From: Rubrivivax sp.
GTDB lineage: Bacteria > Pseudomonadota > Gammaproteobacteria > Burkholderiales > Burkholderiaceae_C
Assembly (NCBI GenBank): GCA_016788525.1
Contig: JAEUPD010000011.1
Location: forward strand, 1-47,200
Direction: 5' to 3'
Length of the DNA stretch: 47,200 nt
In this document: positions 27,812-37,042 of the stretch, piece by piece
Layout: each line of letters opens with the position of its first letter
Position numbering within the stretch: the first letter of the stretch is position 1
The notes under the pieces: model-generated
The model's database searches: none
The model's input: only the letters and a program-made list of their open reading frames with translations
What the model was told of the DNA's origin: nothing
Program-made: the position numbers and the translations under genes

Positions 27812-29911
27812 ATGAAGACCTTCATCGCCCGCCAACTCGACACCCTGGCCGGCTGGCGTGGTGCGGTGGACAAGCGGGTGCAGTCGCTGTCGGCGCTGCT
27901 GGCCGACAACGACCTGCAGGACGACGCCGCCACCGCGCAGATCATCGCGCTGCGCGAGCGCCTCGCTTCCGACAAGCTGGTGCTGGCCTTCGTGGCCGAG
28001 TTCTCGCGCGGCAAGTCGGAACTGATCAACGCCATCTTCTTCGCCGATGCCGGCCGGCGCGTGCTGCCGGCCACGCCCGGGCGCACCACGATGTGCCCGG
28101 TGGAGCTGCGCCACGATGCCGACCGGCCACCACGCCTGTCGCTGCTGCCCATCGAGACGCGGCTGCGCGGCCTGTCGCTGGCCGAACTGCGCGGCCACGA
28201 GGAGGCCTGGCAGCACGTGCCGCTGGAGCCGCGCAACACGCAGTCGCTGACGCAGGCGCTGGCCGCCGTCACGCGCACGCAGCATGTCAGCGTCGAGCAG
28301 GCCACGGCGCTGGGCCTGTGGAACGAGAACCGGCCCGAAGACAACCCGCCGCAGACAGCCGATGGCAGGGTCGAGGTGCCGAACTGGCGCCACGCGCTCA
28401 TCAATTACCCGCATCCGCTGCTGGAGGCCGGGCTGGTGGTCATCGACACGCCGGGGCTGAACGCCATCGGCGCCGAACCCGAGCTGACGCTGGGCCTGCT
28501 GCCCACCGCGCACGCGGTGGTGTTCGTGCTCGCCGCCGATACGGGCGTCACGCGCACCGACCTGGCCATCTGGCGCGAGCACCTCGGTGGCGCGAGCCTC
28601 GCGCGCTTCGTCGTGTTGAACAAGATCGACACGCTGGTCGACCCGCTGGCCACCACCGAGGAGGTGGAAGCGCAGATCGAGCAGCAGCGCCGCCACACCG
28701 CCGCCACGCTGGAGATTCCGCTGGCGCGTGTGTTCGCGCTGTCGGCGCGCGACGCCCTCTCGGCGCGTGTGGGCCACAACGCCGAGGCCGTCACGGCCAG
28801 CCGGGTGCCGCCGCTGGAGCGCGCGCTCGCCGACGAGCTGATGCCTCGCCGGCACGAGCTCTTGGTGCAAGCCGCCGTCACCGTGGTGCAGCAGCTGCAT
28901 GCCGGCGCGCTGCACCGCCTGGCCGACCGCCGCCGGCACACCGCCGAGCAGCTGCTCGAATTGCGCGGCCTGCGCGGCAAGAGCAGCGGCAAGCTGCAGC
29001 GCATGCTCGAACGCGTCGAGATCGAAGCGGCCGAGTTCGAGCGCTGCACCGCTCGGCTGGCCGCGCTGCGTTCGGTGCAGATGCGGCAGCTGCGCGAGAT
29101 GACCGCGCGGCTTTCCAACGAGACGCTGCGCCGCGAGGTGGGCGTGCTGCAGAACGAGACCGCGGGCCGCCCCTTCAACATCGGCGGCAAGGCGGCCTTC
29201 GCCAGCCTGCTGGGTCGCCTGCGCGACGTGCTCACCGCCGCCGAGCGCCAGGCCGACGAGATGCGGCAAATGCTCGAAGCCAGCTTCACACAGCTGAACA
29301 CCGAGTTCGGCTTCGCGCTGGTGGTCAGCCCGGCACCCTCGCTGGAGGCGTACCGCCGCGAGCTCACGCTGATCCAGGACAACTACAGCCGCTACTTCGG
29401 CTTCCACCAGGCCTGGCGCATGTCGCAGCCGGGCTTCGCCGAGCAGTTCCGGCGCATGCTGTTGTCCAAGCTGCGGGTCGTGTTCGAGAACGCCGGCGCC
29501 GAGCTCGAGCTGTGGAGCAAGGCGAGTTCGGGCCAGATCGAGATGCAGCTGCGTGAGCGGCGCCGCGGCTTCGCGCGCCGGCGCGATTCGCTGGAACGCG
29601 TGCAAAGCGCCGCCGGCGAGCTGGAGCTGCGCATCGCCGAGGTGCAGCAGCAGGAGGACCACCTCGTGCATCTGATCAGCCGCATCGAGGCGCTGGCCGG
29701 CAACGCGGTGTCCGCGGCGCGCTGCCCGCCCGGGCAGGAAGATCGGCTGGTGGACACCGTGCTGCCGGCGCTGCTGCCAGCGGCTGTGCCGGCGTCGGCC
29801 GCGCAGAGCCGCCGCTTCGACACGGTGCTGGACCACGCCGCCTCCGCCGGGAGTCTGGCCGCCGAGCTCGAACTCGACGAGCTGCCTGCGGCGCGGCAGA
29901 ACGCGGCTTGA
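27812..29911 (+). CDS. Dynamin-like GTPase
   Basis: The 699-residue protein has GTPase motifs G1 AEFSRGKSEL (62-71), a switch Thr in PGRTTMCPVEL, G3 VVIDTPGLNAIG and G4 VLNKIDTL. Long helical, coiled-coil-like stretches (about 340-520 and 550-640) carry no other known domain, as expected of bacterial dynamin-like stalks. No clear membrane helix is seen. Its stop overlaps the mutY start (TTGA). A gene of this type between mutM and mutY is a recurring Burkholderiales arrangement, but the role beside base-excision repair is not known. Confidence 0.9.
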   Translation: MKTFIARQLDTLAGWRGAVDKRVQSLSALLADNDLQDDAATAQIIALRERLASDKLVLAFVAEFSRGKSELINAIFFADAGRRVLPATPGRTTMCPVELRHDADRPPRLSLLPIETRLRGLSLAELRGHEEAWQHVPLEPRNTQSLTQALAAVTRTQHVSVEQATALGLWNENRPEDNPPQTADGRVEVPNWRHALINYPHPLLEAGLVVIDTPGLNAIGAEPELTLGLLPTAHAVVFVLAADTGVTRTDLAIWREHLGGASLARFVVLNKIDTLVDPLATTEEVEAQIEQQRRHTAATLEIPLARVFALSARDALSARVGHNAEAVTASRVPPLERALADELMPRRHELLVQAAVTVVQQLHAGALHRLADRRRHTAEQLLELRGLRGKSSGKLQRMLERVEIEAAEFERCTARLAALRSVQMRQLREMTARLSNETLRREVGVLQNETAGRPFNIGGKAAFASLLGRLRDVLTAAERQADEMRQMLEASFTQLNTEFGFALVVSPAPSLEAYRRELTLIQDNYSRYFGFHQAWRMSQPGFAEQFRRMLLSKLRVVFENAGAELELWSKASSGQIEMQLRERRRGFARRRDSLERVQSAAGELELRIAEVQQQEDHLVHLISRIEALAGNAVSAARCPPGQEDRLVDTVLPALLPAAVPASAAQSRRFDTVLDHAASAGSLAAELELDELPAARQNAA

Positions 29912-31011
29912 GCCGCACCCCGCGCCCGGCCGCGCACGACGCGCACGCCAGGCACGCCGAGCCAAACCCGCGCCCCGATGTCGCCGCCGCCGTGCAGCGC
30001 TGGCAACGACGGCATGGCCGCCGCGGCCTGCCGTGGGTCGGCGAGCGCGACCCGTACCGCGTCTGGCTTTCCGAGGTGATGCTGCAGCAGACGCAGGTCG
30101 CCACGGTGGTGGGCTACTACCAGCGCTTCCTTGAGCGCTTCCCGCATGTGCACGCGCTCGCCGAGGCGAGCGAGGACGAGGTGCTGGCACTGTGGAGCGG
30201 GCTGGGCTACTACAGCCGTGCGCGCAACCTGCACCGCTGCGCGCAGCAGGTGGTGGCCGTGCACCGTGGCCGGTTTCCCGAAGACAGCGCTGCCCTGGCG
30301 CAGCTGCCCGGCATCGGCCGCAGCACCGCCGCGGCCATAGCGGCCTTCTGCTTTGGCGAGCGTGCAGCCATTCTGGACGGCAACGTCAAGCGCGTGCTGA
30401 CGCGCGTGCTCGGCTTCGGTGGCGATCTGGCCGAAGCCGCCGCCGAGCGGGCGCTGTGGGCACGCGCCCAGGCGCTGCTGCCGGTGCGCGGCATCGAGGT
30501 CTACACGCAGGGCTTGATGGACCTCGGCGCCACCGTGTGCCTGACGCGGCAGCCCCGGTGCGCGCGCTGCCCGCTGGCCGCCCATTGCACGGCACGCGAA
30601 GAGGGCCGCCCCGAGGCCTACCCGGTGAAGAGCCGCCGCGCGCGCCGCGGAGAGCGCGATGACATCCTGCTGTGGCTGGAGCACCGCGGCCGCTGGTGGC
30701 TGGCGCGGCGCCCGGGCACCGGGGTGTGGGCCGGCCTGTGGTGCCTGCCGCTGCTGGCCGACACCGCGACTTTGACGCGCGCCACGGCCGGCTGGCCTGG
30801 CTCGTCACAGGCGCTGCCCGAGGTGCGGCATGCGCTCACGCACTTCGACTGGACGCTGCGCCCAACGCACTGGCGCTGGCCGGCCCGGGCCCGAGCCCCG
30901 GAGCCGGCCGAGCTGGAGAAGCGGCTGGGTCCGGGCCGCTGGCTGCTGCCCGACGAGGCCCTGGCGCAGGGTCTGCCGGCGCCGGTGCGCAGGTTGCTCG
31001 AAGCTGCTTGA
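29908..31011 (+). CDS. mutY: A/G-specific adenine glycosylase
   Basis: MutY removes adenine opposite 8-oxoguanine. The 367-residue protein has catalytic Glu in SEVMLQQTQV, helix-hairpin-helix LPGIGRSTAAAI, catalytic Asp in ILDGNVKRVL, and the [4Fe-4S] cluster CLTRQPRCARCPLAAHC (C-x6-C-x2-C-x5-C). The C-terminal NUDIX-like domain recognising 8-oxoG starts at about 245 (DDILLWLEHRGRWWLARR). The TTG start overlaps the GTPase stop; a later start such as GTG at 29993 would only trim a disordered N-terminus. Confidence 0.95.
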   Translation: MSRTPRPAAHDAHARHAEPNPRPDVAAAVQRWQRRHGRRGLPWVGERDPYRVWLSEVMLQQTQVATVVGYYQRFLERFPHVHALAEASEDEVLALWSGLGYYSRARNLHRCAQQVVAVHRGRFPEDSAALAQLPGIGRSTAAAIAAFCFGERAAILDGNVKRVLTRVLGFGGDLAEAAAERALWARAQALLPVRGIEVYTQGLMDLGATVCLTRQPRCARCPLAAHCTAREEGRPEAYPVKSRRARRGERDDILLWLEHRGRWWLARRPGTGVWAGLWCLPLLADTATLTRATAGWPGSSQALPEVRHALTHFDWTLRPTHWRWPARARAPEPAELEKRLGPGRWLLPDEALAQGLPAPVRRLLEAA

Positions 31012-31056
31012 TCTGATCCTGAGCCCAGGTGGTCTTGCGGCTCGAGGTGGGTGGCG

Positions 31057-31171
31057 CGCCAAGGCCGCCGGGTGGTCGGCTCCGCGAATGTCCTCTTCGG
31101 GGGGCCGAGCTGCGCTCGGCCCCCGATGGCCCCCTTGATTTCGCGGCGCCGACCACCCGGCGGCCTTGGCG
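31057..31171 (+). repeat. 115-nt nested palindrome, copy A
   Basis: Perfect 24-bp arms (31057-31080 and 31148-31171) enclose a 67-nt core with a second hairpin, GGGGGCCGAGC-TGC-GCTCGGCCCCC, in its centre. Core edges are CGCGAATGTCCTCTTC and CCTTGATTTCGC, which also appear in copy B. It lies in the 397-bp space between the convergent mutY and LON genes. Confidence 0.92.
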
Positions 31172-31219
31172 GGCACGAGGGTCGGTCGCCGAGCGCCCGT
31201 ACTCCGCAGCGTGTGCCTA

Positions 31220-31334
31220 GACCGGGCCGCCGGGGTGCCCTGCGCAGCGAAATCAAGGATGCATCTGAGTGCCATGCAAAGCAGGGCACTCGGAAAAGGA
31301 CATTCGCGCAGCAGGGCACCCCGGTGGCCCGGTC
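31220..31334 (-). repeat. 115-nt nested palindrome, copy B (inverted)
   Basis: Arms of 24 bp (31220-31243 and 31311-31334, one mismatch) enclose a 67-nt core, exactly the sizes of copy A but in opposite orientation. Read on the minus strand the core starts GCGCGAATGTCCTTTTC and ends CCTTGATTTCGC. The inner hairpin is GAGTGCC...GGCACTC, different in sequence from copy A but in the same place. The gap between the copies is 48 nt; the stretch 31335-31408 after copy B holds nothing recognisable. Confidence 0.92.
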
Positions 31335-31408
31335 CCGCCACCAAGGAGTGCGCCCCGATCGACCTCCACCGAGCCGAGATCAACCGACTGGCACACACCA
31401 TGCCGCAT

Positions 31409-32065
31409 TCAGCCCAGCACCACCTTCTTGTCGCGCAAGTACCCGTCGACGATCGACAGCCGGATCACCGGGTCGGCCAGCTCCATCAGTTTCTGCTTGG
31501 CCGCCAGCGGCACTGGCAGCAGCTCGCACCAGCGGTTGGCCACCCAGCCGGCATCGTCCAGCCGGTAGGGCTCGGCGAAGGGCACCTTGTCCATCTGCTG
31601 CAGCTTGCGGATGGCTTCGGCCAGCGCGTTCACCGTCTGCAGCATGGCCGGGCCCGGCATGTGGGCGGCGTCGTCGGCGATCGGCTCGGCAGCGCTTTGC
31701 CACAGGCCGTTGTCCTGCTGCCACGGCGCTCCCTTCAGCCGGAAGCGACCCTGGCCGCTGCAGCGCACGCGCAGGATGCCGGCCTGTTCGGCGTCGACCT
31801 CGTCGATGCGCGCGAGCACGCCCACGCTCTCGAACTCCACCTGGCCCGCCACGCGGCCGGCCTCGGTGCCGCGCCTGAGGCACACGACGCCGAAGCCGCT
31901 GCCGCTTTTCATGCACTGGCTCACCAGGTCGAGGTAGCGCGCCTCGAACACCCGCAGCGACAGCAGCGCGCCCGGGAACAGCACGGCGTTCAGCGGGAAC
32001 AGCGCCAGCGACTGCGGCAACGCCGCCCGCTGCGGCCCGGCCGCGGGCAACCCCGGCAAGGTCAT
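31409..32065 (-). CDS. LON substrate-binding-domain protein
   Basis: The 218-residue protein matches the stand-alone LON N-terminal domain: [33 protein letters not shown], then [15 protein letters not shown] and a C-terminal helical bundle. It has no ATPase or peptidase domain, so it cannot be a protease itself; a substrate- or partner-binding role is likely. The ATG lies in the rapZ stop (ATGA), making it the last gene of nadK-recN-rapZ-LON. Confidence 0.9.
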   Translation of the reverse strand: MTLPGLPAAGPQRAALPQSLALFPLNAVLFPGALLSLRVFEARYLDLVSQCMKSGSGFGVVCLRRGTEAGRVAGQVEFESVGVLARIDEVDAEQAGILRVRCSGQGRFRLKGAPWQQDNGLWQSAAEPIADDAAHMPGPAMLQTVNALAEAIRKLQQMDKVPFAEPYRLDDAGWVANRWCELLPVPLAAKQKLMELADPVIRLSIVDGYLRDKKVVLG

Positions 32066-32961
32066 TCCCGCGCGTCCAGCTCGCGGTGGCGCACCAGCGT
32101 GGCATGCCGCGGCTCGAACTGCCGCGCCAGCCACTCCACCGCGTACACCGAGCGGTGCTGCCCGCCGGTGCAGCCGATGGCCACCGTGAGGTAGCTGCGC
32201 TGGTCGTCCTCGAAGTTGGGCAGCCAGCGCTGAACGAAGCCCTGGATCTGCGCCAGCATCTCCTTGGCCTCGGGCTGCGCGTCGAGGTAGGTGGCCACTG
32301 GCGCGTCGCGCCCGGTCAGCGGCCTGAGCTCGCGCACGTAGTAAGGGTTGGGCAGCACGCGCACGTCGAACACGTAGTCGGCGTCCAGCGGCACGCCGTG
32401 CTTGTAGGCGAAGCTCTCGAAGACGAGCGTCAGCTCCGAGTCGCGCGCCCCGACCAGCGAACGCACCCAGCTGCGCAGCACCGCCGGCCTGAGCTGGCTG
32501 GTGTCGATGACGGTGGAGACGTCGCGGATGTCGGCCAGCAGCTGGCGCTCGAGGTCGATGGCTTCCACCAGCGCACGCGTGCTGTCGCGCTCGCCGCCCA
32601 GAGCCGTCAGCGGGTGCGGGCGGCGCGTCTCGGAGTAGCGGCGCAGCAGCGCGTCGTTGCTCGCATCGAGGAAGATCGAGCGCATGTGGATGCCCTCGCT
32701 GCGCAACGAGTCGATCAGCGGCACCAGGTGCGGCAGCGAGCTCGCGGTGCGCACGTCCACCGCGGCGGCCACGCGGTGCGTGAAGCGCTCGTGCTCCAGC
32801 CGGATGAAGTCGCGCAGCAGCTCCGGCGGCAGGTTGTCGACGCAGAAGTAGCCGGCATCTTCCAGCGCGTGCAGCGCCACCGACTTGCCCGAACCGCTGA
32901 TGCCCGTGACGAGCACGACGTCCTGCCGGCCCTCGGGGCCGAGCGGCATCCACTCGCTCAT
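32062..32961 (-). CDS. rapZ: RNase adapter RapZ
   Basis: RapZ (YvcJ family) binds nucleotides and, in enterobacteria, guides RNase E to GlmZ in amino-sugar control; in other bacteria the target is unknown. The 299-residue protein has Walker [21 protein letters not shown], and the C-terminal binding motif [16 protein letters not shown]. Both neighbours overlap by 4 bp. In many Burkholderiales hprK precedes rapZ; here recN does, and no hprK or ptsN is in the window. Confidence 0.95.
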   Translation of the reverse strand: MSEWMPLGPEGRQDVVLVTGISGSGKSVALHALEDAGYFCVDNLPPELLRDFIRLEHERFTHRVAAAVDVRTASSLPHLVPLIDSLRSEGIHMRSIFLDASNDALLRRYSETRRPHPLTALGGERDSTRALVEAIDLERQLLADIRDVSTVIDTSQLRPAVLRSWVRSLVGARDSELTLVFESFAYKHGVPLDADYVFDVRVLPNPYYVRELRPLTGRDAPVATYLDAQPEAKEMLAQIQGFVQRWLPNFEDDQRSYLTVAIGCTGGQHRSVYAVEWLARQFEPRHATLVRHRELDARE

Positions 32962-34763
32962 CGCGCACGCTCCGGCCTGGCCGGCTTTGCCGGAACGGCG
33001 GCGGAACCCGCCGCCGCCTGCGCGCCGAGCATGGCCTGGGCGTGCGCCGTGCCCGACAGCCGCTCGCCGCCGAGCATGCGCGCGATCTCGGCCACGCGCG
33101 CCTCGCCGTCCACCGGCTGCAGCGCCGACAGCGTCTGCTGCCCGGCAGCCGTCTGCACCTCGGCCTTGGTGACCACCAGGTGATGATCGGCGCAGGCCGC
33201 CACCTGCGCCAGGTGCGTGACGGCGAGCACCTGCGCGCTCGCGCCCAGCTGCTTCATCAGCCGGCCCACGCTGTCGGCCACGTTGCCGCCGACGCCGGCA
33301 TCGATCTCGTCGAAGATCAGCGTGGGCACACCGCGCCCTGGCCCCGCAGCAGCCCCTTCCCCCCCTGCACCCGCCACCGGTTGGCCCTTCGGCCTGGCCC
33401 CCGGCCGGCCGTGGCCACGGGCCTGCTGCCCCTGCGCCGTGGTGACGGCAATGGCCAGTGCCAGCCGCGAAAGCTCGCCACCGGAGGCCACCTTGGCCAG
33501 CGGCCGCGGCGTGCTGCCGGCGTGGCCGGCCACGCGCAGCTCCACCGTCTCCAGGCCGAAGCTCTGCGGTTCGTCCTGCGGCATCAGCACCACCTCGAAG
33601 CGCCCGCCGGCCATGCCCAGCTGCTGCATCTGCGCGGTCACGGCCTCGGCCAGCGGCGGGGCGGCTCGATGGCGCTGCCGCGAGATGCGCCCGGCCTCGG
33701 CACGCCAGGCCTGTTCGCTCTCGCCGGCGGCGCGTTCGAGCGATTCGATGTCGGCCGCGGCATCGAGCCCGGCCAGCTCTTCCTTCCACTGCGCCAGCAG
33801 CGCCGGCAGTTCGGCCGGCAAGCGCCGATAGCGCCGCGCCTGCCCCACCCAGGCGGCCAGCCGCGCGTCGAGCTCGGCCAGGCGCTGCGGGTCGGGATCA
33901 GCGCGCCCCAGGTACGCCCCCAGCGTGTGCGCGGCGTCCTGCAATTGCGCCTGGGCTGCGCGCAGCTCCTCGACGACCGGCGCCAGCGCGGCGTCGAAGC
34001 GCGCCACCTCGTCCAGCGCGTCAGCGGCGCGCCCGCACAGGCCCGCCGCGCTCGGCTCGTCATCGCTCACCGCGGCCAGCGCGGCGCGTGCGCCGTCAAG
34101 CAGGGCCAGTCCGTGGGCCAACCGCTGGTGCTCGGCGTTCAGCGCTTCCCACTCGTCGGCGCCGGGGCCGAGCTTGTCCAGCTCGCCCACCTGCCAGGCC
34201 AGCCGCTCGCGGTCGCGCGCGAGCGCATCACGCTGTGCGCGAGCGACCTCGAGCCTGGCCTGCGCGTCGCGCCAGGCCTTCCATGCCGCGGCCAGCGCGG
34301 TGGTGTCGATGCCGGCCTGCTCGTCCAGCAGCGCGCGCACGGACGCCGGCCGCGTCAGGCTTTGCCAGGCGTGCTGGCCGTGGATGTCCACCAGCCACTC
34401 GGCGGCCTCGCGCAGCTGCGCCACCGTGGCCGGGCTGCCGTTGATCCACGCGCGGCTCCTGCCCTGCGCGTCGACCGTGCGGCGCAGCAGCAGCAACGCA
34501 TCGTCGCCGGTGGCGAAACCGGCCTCCTCGAGCCACGGCCGCAGCGCCGTGGGCGTGTCGAACTCGGCGCTCACCTCGGCCCGCACCGCGCCCTCGCGCA
34601 CGATGGTCGCCTCGGCGCGCCCGCCCAGCGCCAGCTGCAGCGCATCGACGAGGATCGACTTGCCCGCCCCGGTTTCGCCAGTGAGCACGCTGAAGCCGGA
34701 TTGCAGCTCCACCTCGAGCTCGGCGACGATGACCACGTCGCGCAGGTTCAGTCGGCGCAACAC
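32958..34763 (-). CDS. recN: DNA repair protein RecN
   Basis: RecN is an SMC-like ATPase used in double-strand-break repair. The 601-residue protein has Walker [16 protein letters not shown] (30-44), coiled-coil regions with a hinge near 300, the ABC signature [14 protein letters not shown], Walker [13 protein letters not shown] and the D-loop/H-loop region [12 protein letters not shown]. Between signature and Walker B is a 37-residue Gly/Arg/Ala-rich insert (about 33325-33440) not usual in RecN. The start is GTG at 34763. No LexA box is seen before it; the repeat at 34800 lies there instead. Confidence 0.94.
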   Translation of the reverse strand: MLRRLNLRDVVIVAELEVELQSGFSVLTGETGAGKSILVDALQLALGGRAEATIVREGAVRAEVSAEFDTPTALRPWLEEAGFATGDDALLLLRRTVDAQGRSRAWINGSPATVAQLREAAEWLVDIHGQHAWQSLTRPASVRALLDEQAGIDTTALAAAWKAWRDAQARLEVARAQRDALARDRERLAWQVGELDKLGPGADEWEALNAEHQRLAHGLALLDGARAALAAVSDDEPSAAGLCGRAADALDEVARFDAALAPVVEELRAAQAQLQDAAHTLGAYLGRADPDPQRLAELDARLAAWVGQARRYRRLPAELPALLAQWKEELAGLDAAADIESLERAAGESEQAWRAEAGRISRQRHRAAPPLAEAVTAQMQQLGMAGGRFEVVLMPQDEPQSFGLETVELRVAGHAGSTPRPLAKVASGGELSRLALAIAVTTAQGQQARGHGRPGARPKGQPVAGAGGEGAAAGPGRGVPTLIFDEIDAGVGGNVADSVGRLMKQLGASAQVLAVTHLAQVAACADHHLVVTKAEVQTAAGQQTLSALQPVDGEARVAEIARMLGGERLSGTAHAQAMLGAQAAAGSAAVPAKPARPERAR

Positions 34764-34799
34764 CTCAGCAACCCTCCAGCCAGGCCGACACCGCGGGTC

Positions 34800-34865
34800 C
34801 GGCCTGGCCGGGCCGCTGGCGTTGCCCCCCGGCGGGAGGCAGCCGAAGGCCTTCTCGGGGGGGAG
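34800..34865 (-). repeat. Stop-abutting GC hairpin repeat (copy 3)
   Basis: Read on the minus strand, directly after the nadK TGA: CTCCCCCCGAGAAGGCCTTC, GGCTGCC, then a CCCGCCGGGGGG hairpin and CAACGCCAGCGGCCCGGCC. The blocks match copy 2 at 11004 in the same order. Also placed sense-oriented straight after a stop codon. Confidence 0.75.
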
Positions 34866-35798
34866 TCATACGCCGCCTTCGTACCAGCGCAACTTCCGGC
34901 GCAAGGTCGCGTAGTAGCTCCATCCGCGCGGGTGCAGGAAACGCACCTGATGCGCCGAGCGCCGCACGCGGATCTGGTCGCCATGCAGCAAGCTCGCCAG
35001 GTTGTGCATGTCGAAGCTCACCGAGACATCCTTGCCGGCCACGATGCCGATGCGCACCTCGCCCGCATCGGGCAGCACGATCGGCCGGTTGGACAGCGTG
35101 TGCGAGGCGATCGGCACCACCACCCAACCGCCGATCGAAGGGTGCAGGATCGGCCCGCCGGCCGACAGCGCATAGGCCGTGCTGCCGGTGGGCGTGGCGA
35201 CGATCAGGCCGTCGGCGCGCAGGTTGGCGACGAAGTCGTCGTCGACGTCGACGCGCAGTTCCACCATGCCGGCAGTGGCGCCGCGGCTGACCACCACGTC
35301 GTTCAGCGACACGCCCTCGAAGATGCACTCGCTGAGCTGGTCGCTCTGGCGCCACACGCCGCCGGCCAGCATGGAGCGGTGCTCCTCCTCGTAGTCGCCA
35401 GCCAGGATGGGCGCCAGGCTTTCCTTGTAGCGGTCGAGCGGGATGTCGGTGATGAAACCCAGGCGCCCGGCGTTGATGCCCACCAGCGGCACCTGGTGGC
35501 GCGACATCTCGCGCGCGAAGGCGAGCATCGTGCCGTCGCCCCCCACCACCACCGCGATGTCGCAGCGCCGGCCGAGCTCTTCGACCGACAGCGCCTCGAA
35601 TCCGCCCGGCCCGCCCACCGCACCGACGCTGCCGTCGCGCGCCAGGCCGGTGGCGCCCATGCCCAGCGCGGTTTCGCGCTCGAAGACCACGTCCAGGCCC
35701 CGGCCGACCAGGAAGTGCGCAATCTCCTCGAGCACCGGCCCGATGCCGCGGGCCTGGAACTTGCCCACGATGGCGGCATGCTTGAAGGCCTTCGGCAT
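34866..35798 (-). CDS. nadK: NAD kinase
   Basis: NadK makes NADP from NAD and ATP. The 310-residue protein has GGDGT in [14 protein letters not shown], the NAGRLGF motif, and the C-terminal [17 protein letters not shown] block. The ATG at 35798 gives [18 protein letters not shown], the usual N-terminus; ATG at 35807 would add three residues. TCTAAT just upstream could be a -10. It is divergent from hrcA and heads a coupled run with recN, rapZ and the LON gene. Confidence 0.95.
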   Translation of the reverse strand: MPKAFKHAAIVGKFQARGIGPVLEEIAHFLVGRGLDVVFERETALGMGATGLARDGSVGAVGGPGGFEALSVEELGRRCDIAVVVGGDGTMLAFAREMSRHQVPLVGINAGRLGFITDIPLDRYKESLAPILAGDYEEEHRSMLAGGVWRQSDQLSECIFEGVSLNDVVVSRGATAGMVELRVDVDDDFVANLRADGLIVATPTGSTAYALSAGGPILHPSIGGWVVVPIASHTLSNRPIVLPDAGEVRIGIVAGKDVSVSFDMHNLASLLHGDQIRVRRSAHQVRFLHPRGWSYYATLRRKLRWYEGGV

Positions 35799-35900
35799 GC
35801 GGCACATTAGACCATAGCCACCCTCGTGGAACGCCTGCTTGCGGGGGCGTTCGCGCCCGCTGCGCAGGTGCCGGGCCGCACTGCGCGGCAGGGCCGTTCG

Positions 35901-35906
35901 TACAAT
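35901..35906 (+). promoter_or_regulatory. Candidate -10 element for hrcA
   Basis: TACAAT, 8 bp before the hrcA start codon, again implies a very short leader. No CIRCE inverted repeat is seen here. Confidence 0.4.
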
Positions 35907-35914
35907 GAAACATC

Positions 35915-36955
35915 ATGCTCGACGACCGTGCCCGCACCCTGTTGAAGGCGCTGGTGGAACGCTACATCGCCGAGGGGCAGCCGGTGGGCTCGCGCACGCT
36001 GTCGCGCGCTTCGGGGCTCGACCTGTCGCCGGCGACCATCCGCAACGTGATGGCCGACCTCGAGGAGCTGGGCCTGATCGCCAGCCCGCACACCAGCGCC
36101 GGCCGCGTGCCCACCGCGCGCGGCTACCGCCTGTTCGTCGACACGATGCTCACCGCGCGGCCTGCCGCCGAGCTGGGCGGCACGCTGGCCGACAGCGCCG
36201 AAATGGCCGCCGCCCGCGAGCAGCTCCATCCCGATCAGCCGCAGCGCGTCATCGCGCAGGCCGCCTCGCTGCTTTCCAGCCTGTCCACCTATGTCGGCGT
36301 GGTCAGCGCGCCGCGCAAGGCCGGCGTCTTCCACCACATCGAGTTCCTGCGCCTGGGCGAGCGGCGTGTGCTGGTGATCCTGGTGTCGCCGGAGGGCGAC
36401 GTGCAGAACCGCGTCGTCTTCACCGCGGGCGACCACACGCAGGCCGAGCTGATCGAGGCCACCAACTACGTCAACGCGCACTATGCCGGTCTGACGCTGG
36501 AGGAGGTGCGCGAACGCCTGAAGCGCGAGATCGACGCGCTGCGCGGCGAGATCGCCACGCTGATGCAGGCGGCGGTCGAGGTCGGCAGCGAAGCCGCGGA
36601 AGACGGCGCAGACCAGGTGGTGGTGGCCGGCGAGCGCAACCTGCTGGGCGTGCAGGACTTCGGCCAGGACATGGGCAGCCTGCGCCGCATGTTCGACCTG
36701 TTCGAGCAGAAGACGCAACTGCTGCGCCTGCTGGACGTGAGCAGCCGCGCCGAGGGCGTGCGCATCTTCATCGGCGGCGAAAGCCAGGTCGTGCCCTACG
36801 AGCAGCTCTCGGTGGTGACCGCGCCGTACGAGGTGGACGGGCGCGTGGTCGGCACGCTGGGGGTCATCGGCCCCACGCGCATGCCTTACGAGCGGATGAT
36901 CCAGATCGTCGACATCACCGCACGGCTCGTCGGTCACGCGCTGTCGCTGAAGTAG
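35915..36955 (+). CDS. hrcA: Heat-inducible transcription repressor HrcA
   Basis: HrcA represses groE/dnaK operons at CIRCE operators. The 346-residue protein has the N-terminal winged helix [20 protein letters not shown] and [18 protein letters not shown], the GAF-like middle domain and a C-terminal [21 protein letters not shown] block. Normal length and start. Its divergent pairing with nadK-recN is common in Burkholderiales. Confidence 0.95.
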   Translation: MLDDRARTLLKALVERYIAEGQPVGSRTLSRASGLDLSPATIRNVMADLEELGLIASPHTSAGRVPTARGYRLFVDTMLTARPAAELGGTLADSAEMAAAREQLHPDQPQRVIAQAASLLSSLSTYVGVVSAPRKAGVFHHIEFLRLGERRVLVILVSPEGDVQNRVVFTAGDHTQAELIEATNYVNAHYAGLTLEEVRERLKREIDALRGEIATLMQAAVEVGSEAAEDGADQVVVAGERNLLGVQDFGQDMGSLRRMFDLFEQKTQLLRLLDVSSRAEGVRIFIGGESQVVPYEQLSVVTAPYEVDGRVVGTLGVIGPTRMPYERMIQIVDITARLVGHALSLK

Positions 36956-37042
36956 CGCCGCCGCCCGCGGCAAGCGCCGCGGTCTGGTGGCCCGCCGCAC
37001 CTTGACGGACACTCCGCCCCACGACGAGACCCGGGGACCACC

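Noticed and set aside
31264-31292. GAGTGCC...GGCACTC resembling a CIRCE operator
   Set aside because: CIRCE is GCACTC-N9-GAGTGC; here the half-sites are in the opposite order and belong to the nested palindrome.
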